Part shown: positions 34,870-43,394 of the stretch, piece by piece
Layout of the letters: each line of letters opens with the position of its first letter
How positions within the stretch are numbered: the stretch's first letter is position 1
Assembly: GCF_018531465.1 (NCBI RefSeq)
Contig: NZ_JAHDTF010000004.1
Span: 411,608 to 475,607 of the forward strand
DNA length: 64,000 nucleotides
From: Sphaerisporangium fuscum
Lineage (GTDB): Bacteria > Actinomycetota > Actinomycetes > Streptosporangiales > Streptosporangiaceae
Direction of reading: 5' to 3'
The notes under the pieces: generated by a model
Database searches by the model: none
Told to the model about the DNA's origin: nothing
The model's input: the letters and a program-made list of their open reading frames with translations, nothing else
Program-made: the position numbers and the translations under genes

Positions 34870-35015
34870 GTCATCCCCATCTGTCGGGCTGGACGAGTGA
34901 GCAGAGGCTAACGCTCAAATATGAAACCTTCTAGGGTTAATCGGGCAGAAGTGAGCACCTGATGCGCGCCAGTGACCGGTTCGAGACAGCGCCGCAACAG
35001 ATTTTTTGTGACGTC
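34870..35015 (-). promoter_or_regulatory. Promoter region of the second sugar operon with a motif shared with the ROK gene
   Basis: This AT-rich patch carries AACCTTCT (34925-34932) within AACCTTCTAGGGTT, an imperfect inverted repeat. The same eight bases recur at 36196-36203, ahead of the ROK gene. A ROK protein binding both places is the simplest reading, but the match is short. Confidence 0.4.
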
Positions 35016-36161
35016 CTAGGAGAAAAGCCGGGCCTCGGCGTGGTTCAGGGCCCACCTGACCGCGCCGAGCGTGATGCAGTCGCCGCCCAGCTCCGAGGCC
35101 ACCACCAGCGGCGGGTAGAGGCAGAACTCGTCGAAGTACTCCTGGATCGGCTCGACCAGCAGGTCGCCCGCCCGGGACAGGCTGCCGCCGACCACCACCA
35201 TCTCGGGGTCGAGGGGATTGACCAGCGTGAGGAGACCCATGGCGAGGTGGCGGGCGAAGTCGCGGATCACCCGCGCGGCCTGCTCGTCCCCGGCCCGCGC
35301 CCGGTCGACGGCGAACTGGGCCGCCTGCTTGGGCGTGCGCATCTCGCCGGGCTCCACCGCCATGGCGTAGTCGGCCACGTGCCGGAAGGCCTGCCAGTGG
35401 TCGCCCGCCTGCCGCCCGATCTCGCCCGACGCCGCGTGCGCGCCCCGGTGCGGACGGCCGCCGATCAGCAGCCCCAGCCCGAGCCTCGGGCTGGTGAACA
35501 GGTAGACGACGTCGTTGCGGCCCTGGGCCACCCCGCGCCAGTGCTCGGCCAGCACCGCGAGCCGCATGTCGTTCTCGACCAGCACCGGCGCCGCGATCCG
35601 CCGTCCCAGCTCGGCCTGCAGCCGTACGCCGGTCCAGTTCGGCAGGACGATGCTCTTCACCACCCGGCCCTCGCCGTCGACCACGCCCGTGGTGCCGACG
35701 CCGACCGCGGCGAGCTGCGCCACGGTGAGCCCGGCCTCGGCGGCCGCCGCGTCGACCAGGTCGGCGATGGCCGTCAGCCGGTCCGGCGCCGGCATCGCCT
35801 CGTAGTTGGGTGCCTTCCTGCTGACCAGGACGGTGCCGTTGAGGTCGGCGACCATGGCCCGCAGCCAGGACGTGCCGATGCCCACGCCGACCACCTGGCC
35901 GGCCGAGGCGCGGAACCGGAACCGCTTGGCCGGGCGTCCGCGCTGGCGGTCGCCGGGCTCCTCGTCGCATTCTTCGGCCCAGCCCTCGCTGACCAGGTCG
36001 TCGACGATGACCTCGACGGTCGCCCGGGACACGCGGGCCACCCGCGCCAGTTCGGAGAGCGTCGCGACCTCGGCCTCGCGCAGGCCGCGCAGGATGGCGG
36101 CCGAGTTGAGCTTGCGCAGCAGCGAGGAGTCGCCGTTCTGCTCTCGCACCGTCACCTCCAT
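35016..36161 (-). CDS. ROK-family transcriptional repressor
   Basis: A 381-residue regulator: N-terminal winged helix-turn-helix (about residues 15-75, SELARVARVSRATVEVIVDDL) and a sugar-kinase-like ROK domain with VGIGTSWLRAMVADLNG and VGTTGVVDGEG. A normal ROK zinc motif (CxCGxxGC) is not visible, so it is probably an NagC/XylR-type regulator without kinase activity. It is transcribed in the same direction as the adjacent ABC sugar operon 146 bases downstream and is its likely regulator. Confidence 0.87.
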   Translation of the reverse strand: MEVTVREQNGDSSLLRKLNSAAILRGLREAEVATLSELARVARVSRATVEVIVDDLVSEGWAEECDEEPGDRQRGRPAKRFRFRASAGQVVGVGIGTSWLRAMVADLNGTVLVSRKAPNYEAMPAPDRLTAIADLVDAAAAEAGLTVAQLAAVGVGTTGVVDGEGRVVKSIVLPNWTGVRLQAELGRRIAAPVLVENDMRLAVLAEHWRGVAQGRNDVVYLFTSPRLGLGLLIGGRPHRGAHAASGEIGRQAGDHWQAFRHVADYAMAVEPGEMRTPKQAAQFAVDRARAGDEQAARVIRDFARHLAMGLLTLVNPLDPEMVVVGGSLSRAGDLLVEPIQEYFDEFCLYPPLVVASELGGDCITLGAVRWALNHAEARLFS

Positions 36162-36193
36162 GTCAGGCTGTCTGGCCTGGTAATCCTACTTAA

Positions 36194-36988
36194 TCAACCT
36201 TCTTTCGTATTAACGGAGGCTCGGGTGGAGGATCCCGCGGTGCGGGCGGTGCGCTGCTCGTGGATCTGGACGAGCCGCTCGGTCACCTCGACAAGCTCGC
36301 CGTAGGGACGTCGCGTGAGTTCGCGGCCCAGCATCCAGGTGAAGGTCCGTTCCTCGCACCGGACGATGGGGCCGTCGAAGACGGAGACGACGGCGCGGCC
36401 GCCGTCCTGGTCGCGCCGGCAGGGAATGTCGCGGGTGACGAGCGCCCGCTGGAGCAGGCGCGCCGCCTCCGGCGCCGTCCACGCCACCGTGGGCTCGGGG
36501 GCCAGGGGAGCGTCGATCGCGAACCACACCGCCTTGCCGGGGACGGACCGTCCGGGGCCGCCGAGCATCGACCGCGTGAGATGGCACCCCCAGTCGGTGA
36601 CGACGGCGTCCACGATGGAGAGCCCCCGGCCGTGCTCGTCGAGTTCGTCCGCGGGCGTGTCGGGCGCCCAGTCGCGCAGCGGGTCGAAGGCCTTGCAGAC
36701 GATCTGGTCCCGCTCGCCGGCGCCTCTGCGGTAGAGCCACAGCTCGGGGGAACGGTCGCGCAGGTCGTGGTGCTTGCTCATCACGTGCTGCACGAGGTTG
36801 GCGGTCAGCTCGCTCACGGCCAGCACGGCGTCGTCGATCAGCTCATCGGGGAGGCGCCACTGCCTCAGCGTGTCACGCAGCAGGCCTCTGGCGACACCGG
36901 GGCCGGTGTCGCCGGAGGGTAGGGCCCATGCGTGGCAGTGAATTCCCGGCTCTGCCATCGGCGCCGCCTCCGTCAAGGTCGTTGTCAT
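36194..36988 (-). CDS. RsbW-like ATP-binding regulatory protein with extra C-terminal domain
   Basis: A 264-residue protein. Residues ~20-155 form a GHKL/HATPase domain: N-box AVSELTANLVQHV, G-box DEHGRGLSIVDAV. Such proteins are anti-sigma-factor-like kinases or their relatives (AbaA/RsbW type). The C-terminal ~100 residues (including REL and IHEQR) match no domain I know. ATG 36988 has GGGAGCTGTG upstream. It is the distal member of a cluster with DUF397 and XRE genes, a set known from WhiJ/AbaA loci that affect development in Streptomyces. Confidence 0.8.
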   Translation of the reverse strand: MTTTLTEAAPMAEPGIHCHAWALPSGDTGPGVARGLLRDTLRQWRLPDELIDDAVLAVSELTANLVQHVMSKHHDLRDRSPELWLYRRGAGERDQIVCKAFDPLRDWAPDTPADELDEHGRGLSIVDAVVTDWGCHLTRSMLGGPGRSVPGKAVWFAIDAPLAPEPTVAWTAPEAARLLQRALVTRDIPCRRDQDGGRAVVSVFDGPIVRCEERTFTWMLGRELTRRPYGELVEVTERLVQIHEQRTARTAGSSTRASVNTKEG

Positions 36989-37379
36989 CACAGCTCCCAC
37001 GGATCGCGATGGTCCTGAAACACGTGGAAGGCGGATCCGGGCGGATCGCACCTCCACACGGAAGGAGGCGACATCGGTGTGCGAACCGTCGTGCGCTGCC
37101 AGCCGTACTTCCGGTGACACCTTGGCGAAAACCCCGCGCAGTGCTCACATCCGGTTTTCGCGCTCCGCCGTGAAAGGCTCGGAGTGGACTCCCGAAGTGT
37201 GATACCGGGCTTTCGTATTCTCATATCTGTGAAACACAGATTAGTGAGTGCATAGTTGGCTGACAACACGGTCGACGAAAAAGGTCGATCTTTCCGGAAA
37301 GCGCACGCCAGGGCGAGGGACCCCGATCAAGAAGTTGTATCGTGCCATCACGCCTCGAGACAGGCGCGGTACATACAAA
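36989..37379. other. Intergenic region upstream of the ATPase gene
   Basis: No gene is supported in these bases. They hold the promoter of the minus-strand ATPase gene and one copy of the TGTGAAWCACA palindrome (37225-37241). Just beyond, at 37380-37409, is the terminator of the DUF397 gene. The stretch 37200-37360 is unusually AT-rich for this genome. Confidence 0.6.
37225..37241. promoter_or_regulatory. Palindromic operator, copy 1 (XRE regulator candidate)
   Basis: ATCTGTGAAACACAGAT: seven-base arms around AAA, perfect. It is 237 bases upstream of the ATPase start. A near-identical palindrome lies ahead of the XRE gene at 38542-38557. Confidence 0.65.
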
Positions 37380-37409
37380 GATCCCCCGGGGCCGCCACCC
37401 CGGGGGATC
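37380..37409 (-). terminator. Terminator after the DUF397 gene
   Basis: GATCCCCCGGGG (37380-37391) pairs perfectly with CCCCGGGGGATC (37398-37409). It lies 21 bases beyond the DUF397 stop; on the minus strand CTTTGTATG follows. Confidence 0.85.
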
Positions 37410-37430
37410 GAGCCGATCGCCGGACGGCCG

Positions 37431-37637
37431 CTACGGAAGGTCGTAGCGGCCGGCCCGCGCGTCGGCCAGGAAGGCCGCGAACGCGGACCGGCTGACGACG
37501 TGGGCGCCCGCGTCGGGGCGGGTGCTGTCACGCACGGCCGCCACGCCGGGCAGGTTCCCGGCGACCTCGACGCAGCCGGTGTTGGCTCCGTTGGACGCGG
37601 CGGCCTTGCGCCACCTGGCCCGAGACAGGTCGATCAT
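37431..37637 (-). CDS. DUF397 protein (BldB-associated type)
   Basis: A 68-residue DUF397 protein: RARWRKAAASNGANTGCVEV, VAAVRDSTRP, and FAAFLADARAGRYD. In Streptomyces, DUF397 proteins sit beside XRE regulators and are thought to act as their partners in developmental control. It starts three bases after the XRE gene stop and ends at a strong terminator, so the two form one operon. Confidence 0.88.
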   Translation of the reverse strand: MIDLSRARWRKAAASNGANTGCVEVAGNLPGVAAVRDSTRPDAGAHVVSRSAFAAFLADARAGRYDLP

Positions 37638-37640
37638 GGT

Positions 37641-38492
37641 TCACTCCAGGGTTTCTGCGAGTCGCTTCAGGTGGGCGGTCGTCGCGGGACCGTCCAGCGC
37701 CGCCTTGCGGATACGGTCGAACATCACGGCATAGGCGTCCACCTCGCTCACGCTGTTGACCTGCTCGAGGGCGATGTCGTTCTCCAGGTAGACCATGCTG
37801 GGCTCGTCACCCGGGAAGTCGAAGATGCTGATCAGCGACGACATGCCGGGATGCGGCCCATCGGCGGCGCGCAGCAGCTGGAGCGTGACGTTGGGGCGGC
37901 GGCTCATCTCGACCAGGTGCTCCATCTGGGCGCGCCGCTCGGCCTGCGTGCCCCACCGGTACAGCAGCGACACCTCGGTGATCACGGCGACCAGCTCGGG
38001 CGCCGTGCCGTCGTCGCGCTCGAGGATGCGCTGGCGCCGCAGCCGCGCCTCCAGCGCCCGCTCGCGCCACTGCTCGGACTTGGTCCCGACCCGCATGTAG
38101 GCGTCGATGCAGGCCGGGGTCTGGAGGAGTCCGGGGAGGATCAACGGCATGTAGACGCAGATGCGGGCCGCGTCCGCCTCGAACCCGGGATATTCGGACT
38201 CGTCGAACACGTCGCTGTATTCACGCCACCACTGGCGTTTCCGGGCGAGCAGCGCCAGCTTCTCCAGCCGCTCCCGCTCCTCGTCGTCGACGCTGTAGAT
38301 GCGCAGCAGGTCGCGCACGTCGCTCAACTGCGGCAGCCGCCAGGCGTTCGCCTCGAAACGCCCGACCTTGCCGCGGCCCCAGTTGAGCTTGTCGCAGGCC
38401 TGGTTGGCGGTGTAGCCGCTCGCCGTGCGGAGCTCGGCCAGGCGGCGGGACAGCCGCCGCTTGGCGATGGTGGCGCCGTAAGCGTCGCTCAC
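37641..38492 (-). CDS. XRE-family regulator with DUF5753 (WhiJ-like)
   Basis: A 283-residue regulator. The N-terminal helix-turn-helix (residues ~12-70) contains LRTASGYTANQACDKLNWGRGKVGRFE. The remainder is the DUF5753 domain (YMPLILPGLLQTPACIDAYM, EVSLLYRWGTQ, LQLLRAADG). This is the WhiJ-type regulator that pairs with DUF397 and RsbW-like genes. GTG 38492 has AGAGGAGGAGCC upstream. The palindrome 38542-38557 in its promoter suggests autoregulation. Confidence 0.88.
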   Translation of the reverse strand: MSDAYGATIAKRRLSRRLAELRTASGYTANQACDKLNWGRGKVGRFEANAWRLPQLSDVRDLLRIYSVDDEERERLEKLALLARKRQWWREYSDVFDESEYPGFEADAARICVYMPLILPGLLQTPACIDAYMRVGTKSEQWRERALEARLRRQRILERDDGTAPELVAVITEVSLLYRWGTQAERRAQMEHLVEMSRRPNVTLQLLRAADGPHPGMSSLISIFDFPGDEPSMVYLENDIALEQVNSVSEVDAYAVMFDRIRKAALDGPATTAHLKRLAETLE

Positions 38493-38541
38493 CAGGCTCC
38501 TCCTCTTGACAAGACCGTGCGGTCAGCATAGCCCGCCTTAA

Positions 38542-38557
38542 ATTGTGAATCACAGAT
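38542..38557. promoter_or_regulatory. Palindromic operator, copy 2
   Basis: ATTGTGAATCACAGAT, a palindrome sharing TGTGAAWCACA and the right arm CACAGAT with the copy at 37225-37241. It is 50 bases upstream of the XRE start, so is well placed for repression. Confidence 0.65.
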
Positions 38558-38621
38558 GTTTTTCCGGCAGATCCGTATCTCGCGTATCCGAATGTGCGAG
38601 CTTTGTGGGGATATGTCAGTT

Positions 38622-38888
38622 TCAAAGCGCCGCGTCATCGAACTCACCGTTCCTGACACCGTCGAGAAAACAGCGCCACTCGTGGGCGCTGAAAACGTGG
38701 ACCAGCCCGGAGGGGTGCGCCGCCACCCGCATCAGGACCCACTGCTCGCCTCCGGCGCGCACGAACGCGATCTCGATGGCGTCCGCGCCCTCGCCCGAAC
38801 GCCGCCAGGTCAGCTCACCCGGATCGACGCCGAGGTCCTCCACGGACGGCTTGCCGGCCTCGGATGTTCTGAACTCTCCCCGTGTCAC
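38622..38888 (-). CDS. DUF397 protein, second copy
   Basis: An 88-residue DUF397-type protein: LTWRRSGEGADAIEIAFV, WVLMRVAAHPSG, and EWRCFLDGVRNGEFDDAAL. It has a ~20-residue N-terminal addition compared with the first copy. GTG 38888 overlaps the methyltransferase stop (GTGA). Its pairing with a methyltransferase rather than an XRE gene is also seen in other actinomycetes (memory). Confidence 0.82.
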   Translation of the reverse strand: MTRGEFRTSEAGKPSVEDLGVDPGELTWRRSGEGADAIEIAFVRAGGEQWVLMRVAAHPSGLVHVFSAHEWRCFLDGVRNGEFDDAAL

Positions 38889-39700
38889 GGCTTGCGCGCC
38901 ACGGCGGCGTAGAACCAGCGGGAGCCGTCGCTGTCGGCCGCCTCGACGTCCTCGGCGCCCCACAGGCCCGCGTAGGTGAGCCCCGGCTCGCCGCCCTCGT
39001 ACGGCGGGACGAGCTCCAGCCCGTCGAAGAAGCGCCGGATCTCCTCCCGGGAACGGGCCTTCGCCGGGGTGGGGGTCGCGGCGTACACCTTCACCACCGA
39101 GTCGACGATGCGCGGGGCCTGGAAGTCGGAGGTCGGCGCCGAAAGCGCGAGGTACGACCCCGGCGCCACCGCGTCGACGTAGCTCGCCACCACCGCCCAC
39201 GGGTCGTCGGCGTCGGGCACGAACTGCGTCACCGCCACCAGGAGCAGCCCGACCGGCTCGTCGAGATCGATCAGCCGCAGCGTGTCCGGATGCCCGAGGA
39301 TGCCCTTCGGGTCGCGGATGTCGGCGTGGACGGCCGCCGTGCCGTCCACCCCGGCCAGCAGGTCGTGCCCGCGGGCGATCACCTCTTCGTCGCTGTCGAC
39401 ATAGACGACACGGCCGCCGGCGGTGACCTCCGCCACGACCTCGTGCGTGTTGCGCTGCGTGGGCAGCCCCGCGCCGATGTCGATGAACTGGCGGACGCCC
39501 CACTCGGCGGCCATCCTCTTCACCGATCGTTGTAAGAACCCCCGGTTGGCCCACGCCGCGTCGATGATCTCCGGGCACGTCTTCCGGATCTCCTCGACCG
39601 CGGCGCGGTCCGCCTCGCTGTTGGCGGTGCCTCCGAGGTAGTAGTCGTACATTCCCGCGACCACCGGGGTGTCGCGTTCCGTGTGTCTCGCCTGGCTCAT
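38885..39700 (-). CDS. DUF574-family SAM-dependent methyltransferase
   Basis: A 271-residue protein of the actinomycete DUF574 (Methyltransf_19) family. The opening MYDYYLGGTANSEADRAAVE is the hallmark; a SAM-binding FIDIGAGLP motif follows, then VYVDSDEEVI and HADIRDP. It is translationally coupled to a DUF397 gene and lies next to the XRE/DUF397/ATPase group. The target is unknown; large expanded families of these enzymes occur in Streptosporangiaceae and Streptomyces. Confidence 0.88.
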   Translation of the reverse strand: MSQARHTERDTPVVAGMYDYYLGGTANSEADRAAVEEIRKTCPEIIDAAWANRGFLQRSVKRMAAEWGVRQFIDIGAGLPTQRNTHEVVAEVTAGGRVVYVDSDEEVIARGHDLLAGVDGTAAVHADIRDPKGILGHPDTLRLIDLDEPVGLLLVAVTQFVPDADDPWAVVASYVDAVAPGSYLALSAPTSDFQAPRIVDSVVKVYAATPTPAKARSREEIRRFFDGLELVPPYEGGEPGLTYAGLWGAEDVEAADSDGSRWFYAAVARKP

Positions 39701-39856
39701 CGGCCGTCTCCGTGAAGGTGGGGAAGTTACCTTTCAGCGGCCGGGCGGACAGCTCACAGGGCAACCGAGATACCTGTGGCGTCGTTCTTTCGCCCGTGCC
39801 ACAAAAGTGATCTCGACAAGTCTCGCACCGATGTCCAGCGGACCGGCGGGGAGTCC

Positions 39857-40549
39857 TCAGAGGAGGTGGGCGATGCGGGACGCGGTGCCGAGGACCAGCG
39901 GGGCGACCTGGCATTCGTCCCGCTCGCCGATGGTCACGATGCCGACGCTGGCCTCGGCGGGGCGCCCGGCCGGGGAGATCGGCGCGCCCACGCCCCACGC
40001 GCCCGGCTGCAGCTCACCCGAGCTGACCGAGTAGCCGAGGCCGCGCGCCCTGGTGATCTCCGCCCGTTCCCCCTGCCGGGGCGGGCGGCCGGCGAGGATC
40101 GCGATCCCGGACGCGCCCCGGTCGGACGGATGGCGGTTGCCGGCGCGGTAGGCCACATGGATGCTGGAGCCGCGCGGTTCGGCGACGGTCAGCACGACCG
40201 CCTGGTCCTCGTCGGCGTCGAGCACGGTGATGAACGCCGTCGCGAGGCAGGTGTCGGCGAGTTCCTGCAGCGCGGACGCCGCCGCGGAACGCAGCCGGTG
40301 CCGTACGGCGGCATTGAGCTCGACGATGCCGAGCCCCAGGGTGAACCGGTTCCCGATCCGGGCGACCAGGCGGTGCTTGCCGAGCGCCGACAAATGGCGG
40401 GAGACCGCGTTGCGGTGCACCTCCGCGACCTGGGCGAGCTCGGTGATCGTCAGGCCGTCGGGATGGTCGCGGAGGATCTCCAGCAGCCGCAGCCCGGTGT
40501 CGATGGTCTTGGAGCCCGCCGCGTACGCGGAGCCGTCGGTCACGGTCAT
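39857..40549 (-). CDS. IclR-family transcriptional regulator
   Basis: A 230-residue IclR regulator: winged helix (residues ~14-65, TITELAQVAEVHRNAVSRHLSALGK) and a C-terminal effector domain (LADTCLATAFITVLDADEDQ, ASGIAILAGRPP). The ATG at 40549 overlaps the stop of the upstream P450 gene (ATGA). It is the distal gene of the P450 unit and may respond to that enzyme's substrate or product. Confidence 0.9.
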   Translation of the reverse strand: MTVTDGSAYAAGSKTIDTGLRLLEILRDHPDGLTITELAQVAEVHRNAVSRHLSALGKHRLVARIGNRFTLGLGIVELNAAVRHRLRSAAASALQELADTCLATAFITVLDADEDQAVVLTVAEPRGSSIHVAYRAGNRHPSDRGASGIAILAGRPPRQGERAEITRARGLGYSVSSGELQPGAWGVGAPISPAGRPAEASVGIVTIGERDECQVAPLVLGTASRIAHLL

Positions 40550-41802
40550 GGCGTGCCGAGCCGCGGTGCCGGGGTGTAGCGGACGGGCAGGTGCTTGACC
40601 CCGGCGATGAAGTTGGACACCAGCCGGGCGGGCGGCCCGGCGAGCTCGAGGTCCGGCAGCCGCCAGAGGAGTTCCCGGTAGAACGTGCGCAACTGGAGGC
40701 GGGCGAAGTGCGCGCCCAGGCACACATGGGGGCCGTCGCCGAACGCCACGTGGTCGTTGGGTCGCCGGGTGATGTCGAACCGCATCGGGTCCGGGAAGTG
40801 GCGTTCGTCGTGGTTGGCGGAGGCGTGGAACACCACGACCTTGTCCCCGGCGGCGATCGGCCGCCCGGCCAGGACGGTGTCCTTCACGGCGGTGCGCCGG
40901 AAGCTCAGCACCGGCGGGTGCCAGCGCAGCGTCTCCTCGATGGCCGGGTCGAGCAGGCCGGGGTCGGCGAGCAGGCGGCGGTGCTCGCCTGGGTGGTCGA
41001 GCAGCGCGAGGATCCCGCCCGGCAGGGCCGAGCGCACCGTGTCGTTGCCCGCGATGACCAGGAGGAAGAAGAACATCGACAGTTCGGCGTCGCTCAGCTC
41101 CTGGCCGTCGACCTCGGCCGTCGCGAGCGCCGTCATCACGTCGTCGGCGGGGTTGCGCCGCTTGAAGTCGGCCAGCGAGTGGGCGTACTCGAACATGTCG
41201 GCCAGCATCGCGGGGGAGCGGGGGTTGACCCGCGCGGCGCCCTCGGCGTGGTCGGGGTCCTGGTAGCCGATGACCCGGTTCGTCCAGGCCAGGATGCGGC
41301 CGCGGTCGGCGGCGGGGATGCCGAGCAGGTCGGCGAGGTTCTGGATGGGGTACTCGTCGGTCACGTCCACCGGCAGGTCGCACTCGCCCCGCCCGGCGAT
41401 CTCGTCGACCAGCAGCCGCGCCCGCGCCGCGACGTCGGCGGCGAAGCGCTCGACGCGGCGGGGGGTGAAGACGCGCGAGACGATCCGCCGGAGCCGGCCG
41501 TGGTCCGGCGGATCCATGTTGAGCATCATCTGCCGGATGAACGGCAGGTCCTGGGGGTCGGGGTCGCGGATCTGGGTGGCCCCGACCCAGGAGCTGTACT
41601 CGGCGGGGGTGCGCAGCACGTGGACGACGTCCTCGTGGCGCGTCACCGCCCAGAACCCGGGGCCGGCGGGCCAGCCGTCGACCTCGTGCTCCTCCTGCCA
41701 GTGCACGGGGTGCTCGTCCCGGAGCCGGCGGTAGGTGTCGTGGGGGATGCCGTGGGCGTAGATGTTCGGATCGAACACGTCCAGGGTGTACGTGTCGGGC
41801 AT
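40546..41802 (-). CDS. Cytochrome P450
   Basis: A 418-residue soluble P450. The I-helix oxygen-activation motif is AGNDT (251-255), the ExxR is ETLR (290-293), and the heme loop FGDGPHVCLG places the ligand at Cys361. Style and length resemble the CYP124/125/142-like group that oxidises steroids, terpenoids or branched lipids; the substrate is inferred only. It is preceded by an alpha/beta hydrolase gene (22 bases) and coupled to an IclR gene. No ferredoxin or reductase is adjacent. Confidence 0.9.
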   Translation of the reverse strand: MPDTYTLDVFDPNIYAHGIPHDTYRRLRDEHPVHWQEEHEVDGWPAGPGFWAVTRHEDVVHVLRTPAEYSSWVGATQIRDPDPQDLPFIRQMMLNMDPPDHGRLRRIVSRVFTPRRVERFAADVAARARLLVDEIAGRGECDLPVDVTDEYPIQNLADLLGIPAADRGRILAWTNRVIGYQDPDHAEGAARVNPRSPAMLADMFEYAHSLADFKRRNPADDVMTALATAEVDGQELSDAELSMFFFLLVIAGNDTVRSALPGGILALLDHPGEHRRLLADPGLLDPAIEETLRWHPPVLSFRRTAVKDTVLAGRPIAAGDKVVVFHASANHDERHFPDPMRFDITRRPNDHVAFGDGPHVCLGAHFARLQLRTFYRELLWRLPDLELAGPPARLVSNFIAGVKHLPVRYTPAPRLGTP

Positions 41803-41824
41803 GGGCGGCCCCCTCGTGCGAAGT

Positions 41825-42589
41825 TCAGACGGCGAGAAAACGTTCGACGGCGGACACCAGGGCCAGCGGTGTCTCGTCCATGGCGTAGTGGCCGGCGTCC
41901 GGGAACGTCACCAGCTCGGCGTTCGGGTACCACTGCAGCCACGTCGCCCGCATGACGTCGGCCGACAGCGCCGGGTCGTGCGCGCCGGCGATGACGAGCG
42001 CGGGCGTGGCGTCGCCCTCGACCTCGGTGTGGAAGTCGGTGCGGGCCCAGGCGTCGAGGTACGCGCGGAAGGCCTCCACGGTGGAGACGCGCAGGGAGTT
42101 CTCCACCATCTCGTCGAGCCACCTGGCCGGGAGCCGGTTGCCCGTGGTCAGGTCGATGATCGCGCGCCGGTTGCCGGGTTCGTCGGCGGCCCCGGAGAAC
42201 AGTGCCCAGCCCTGCTCGTCGAAGGGCACCTCGGCGGCGGGCACCGGCGAGACGCCGACGAGCCTGCTGACGCGGCCCGGCGCGTCGAGCATCACCCGCT
42301 GCATCACCTTGCCGCCCATCGAGTGGCCGACCAGCGAGAACGTCTCCCAGCCGAGCTTGTCGGCGAGCGCGATCACGTCACCCGCGGTCTCGGCGACGGT
42401 GTACTCGCCGGCGATGTCGCGCGCCTCGCCGTACCCCCGGTAGTCGGGGAAGGCGTAGGTGAAGGTGTCGCCGTCGAGGTACGGGCGGATCCCGGCGAAG
42501 GCGTTCCGGTCGCCGAACCAGCCGTGCAGAGCGATCACGCGGTGCGGCCCGGAGCCGGTGACGTCGTGGGGAAGGACGACGGAGGACAT
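41825..42589 (-). CDS. Alpha/beta-fold hydrolase
   Basis: A 254-residue alpha/beta hydrolase. The nucleophile is the Ser in GHSMGG; the acid is in AGAHDPALS; the histidine is in DAGHYAMDE. The oxyanion region is LHGWFGDRN. No signal peptide is present. Its position 22 bases ahead of a P450 gene suggests joint degradation or modification of an ester or lactone substrate (inference). Confidence 0.85.
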   Translation of the reverse strand: MSSVVLPHDVTGSGPHRVIALHGWFGDRNAFAGIRPYLDGDTFTYAFPDYRGYGEARDIAGEYTVAETAGDVIALADKLGWETFSLVGHSMGGKVMQRVMLDAPGRVSRLVGVSPVPAAEVPFDEQGWALFSGAADEPGNRRAIIDLTTGNRLPARWLDEMVENSLRVSTVEAFRAYLDAWARTDFHTEVEGDATPALVIAGAHDPALSADVMRATWLQWYPNAELVTFPDAGHYAMDETPLALVSAVERFLAV

Positions 42590-42607
42590 CGAGCACTCTC
42601 CTTCGGG

Positions 42608-43105
42608 TCAGGGCATCGGTCGTGCGGCCGTCAGCGGGGGAGCCGTCGGCGACGCCTCGCCCGCGTGCCGTCCGTCGCCGAGGCAGTCGAGGCTGAACCA
42701 GACGTACTTGCCGCCTTCGTGCTGGACGGCGCCCCAGCGGTCGGCCTGGGCGTCCACCAGGAACAGCCCGCGGCCGCTCTCGCCGAGGAAGTCGGGCGCG
42801 CGGCGCGTGGGAAGCGTCGGGTCGGGGTCGCAGACCGCCAGCCAAACCATGCTGCACTCCGCCCTCACGTTGATCCTGATGCCGCCGGTGCCGCGTGCCT
42901 CGGGCGCCGCGTGCTGGACGGCGTTGGTGACCAGCTCGCTGGTCAGCATCGCGATCGTCGCCTCGCTCGCGGGGGGCAGGCGAAGGTCCCAGGAACCGAG
43001 TATCGCCGACACCCAGCGGCGGGCGACGGAGGGGGCCAGCGGCGAGTCGGGGAGGTCGCACCAGCCGGAGAGGCCGCCGTCGAGGGGGTGGGCGTCGGCG
43101 TTCAC
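42608..43105 (-). CDS. RsbW-like ATP-binding protein
   Basis: A 165-residue GHKL ATPase of the anti-sigma/regulatory type: N-box ELVTNAVQHA, G1 region DFLGESGRGLFLVDA, G2-like KYVWFSLDC. I chose GTG 43105 because it gives the usual length and leaves a promoter-like stretch with an inverted repeat upstream; the open frame could begin as far up as 43207 or 43267. No partner anti-sigma antagonist is adjacent. It follows the hydrolase-P450 unit. Confidence 0.75.
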   Translation of the reverse strand: MNADAHPLDGGLSGWCDLPDSPLAPSVARRWVSAILGSWDLRLPPASEATIAMLTSELVTNAVQHAAPEARGTGGIRINVRAECSMVWLAVCDPDPTLPTRRAPDFLGESGRGLFLVDAQADRWGAVQHEGGKYVWFSLDCLGDGRHAGEASPTAPPLTAARPMP

Positions 43106-43189
43106 GGCACGCTCGCTCGGATCGGTGCCGGGGCAGGGTGGGGGGTCCCGCCATGAGTCGCGAACACGGGCTTCGGCTTCCACTCGTAA

Positions 43190-43206
43190 TGCCCAAATCA
43201 TGGGCA
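43190..43206. promoter_or_regulatory. Inverted repeat ahead of the RsbW-like gene
   Basis: TGCCCA (43190-43195), AATCA, TGGGCA (43201-43206). Further TGGGC copies follow at 43210 and 43221. If translation starts at 43105 this lies in the promoter and could be an operator. Confidence 0.4.
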
Positions 43207-43347
43207 TGATGGGCAAAAGATGGGCGTGCAGTGAGCACAGCATTGGCCGGATCCGGTCCGTTGTCAACGGAAACGACGTAACCCGTCGATCTTCGGTGTT
43301 AACCCGTCTTTCCCGTTACTTCGCATTAGCCGCAAAAGCCATATAAA

Positions 43348-43378
43348 ACCGGCCACCGCCCTGAAGGCGGTGGCCGGT
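43348..43378 (-). terminator. Terminator after phoD
   Basis: ACCGGCCACCGCC (43348-43360) pairs perfectly with GGCGGTGGCCGGT (43366-43378). On the minus strand it begins 17 bases after the phoD stop and is followed by TTTATATGGC. Confidence 0.88.
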
Positions 43379-43394
43379 GCGACGCTGCGGAGGC

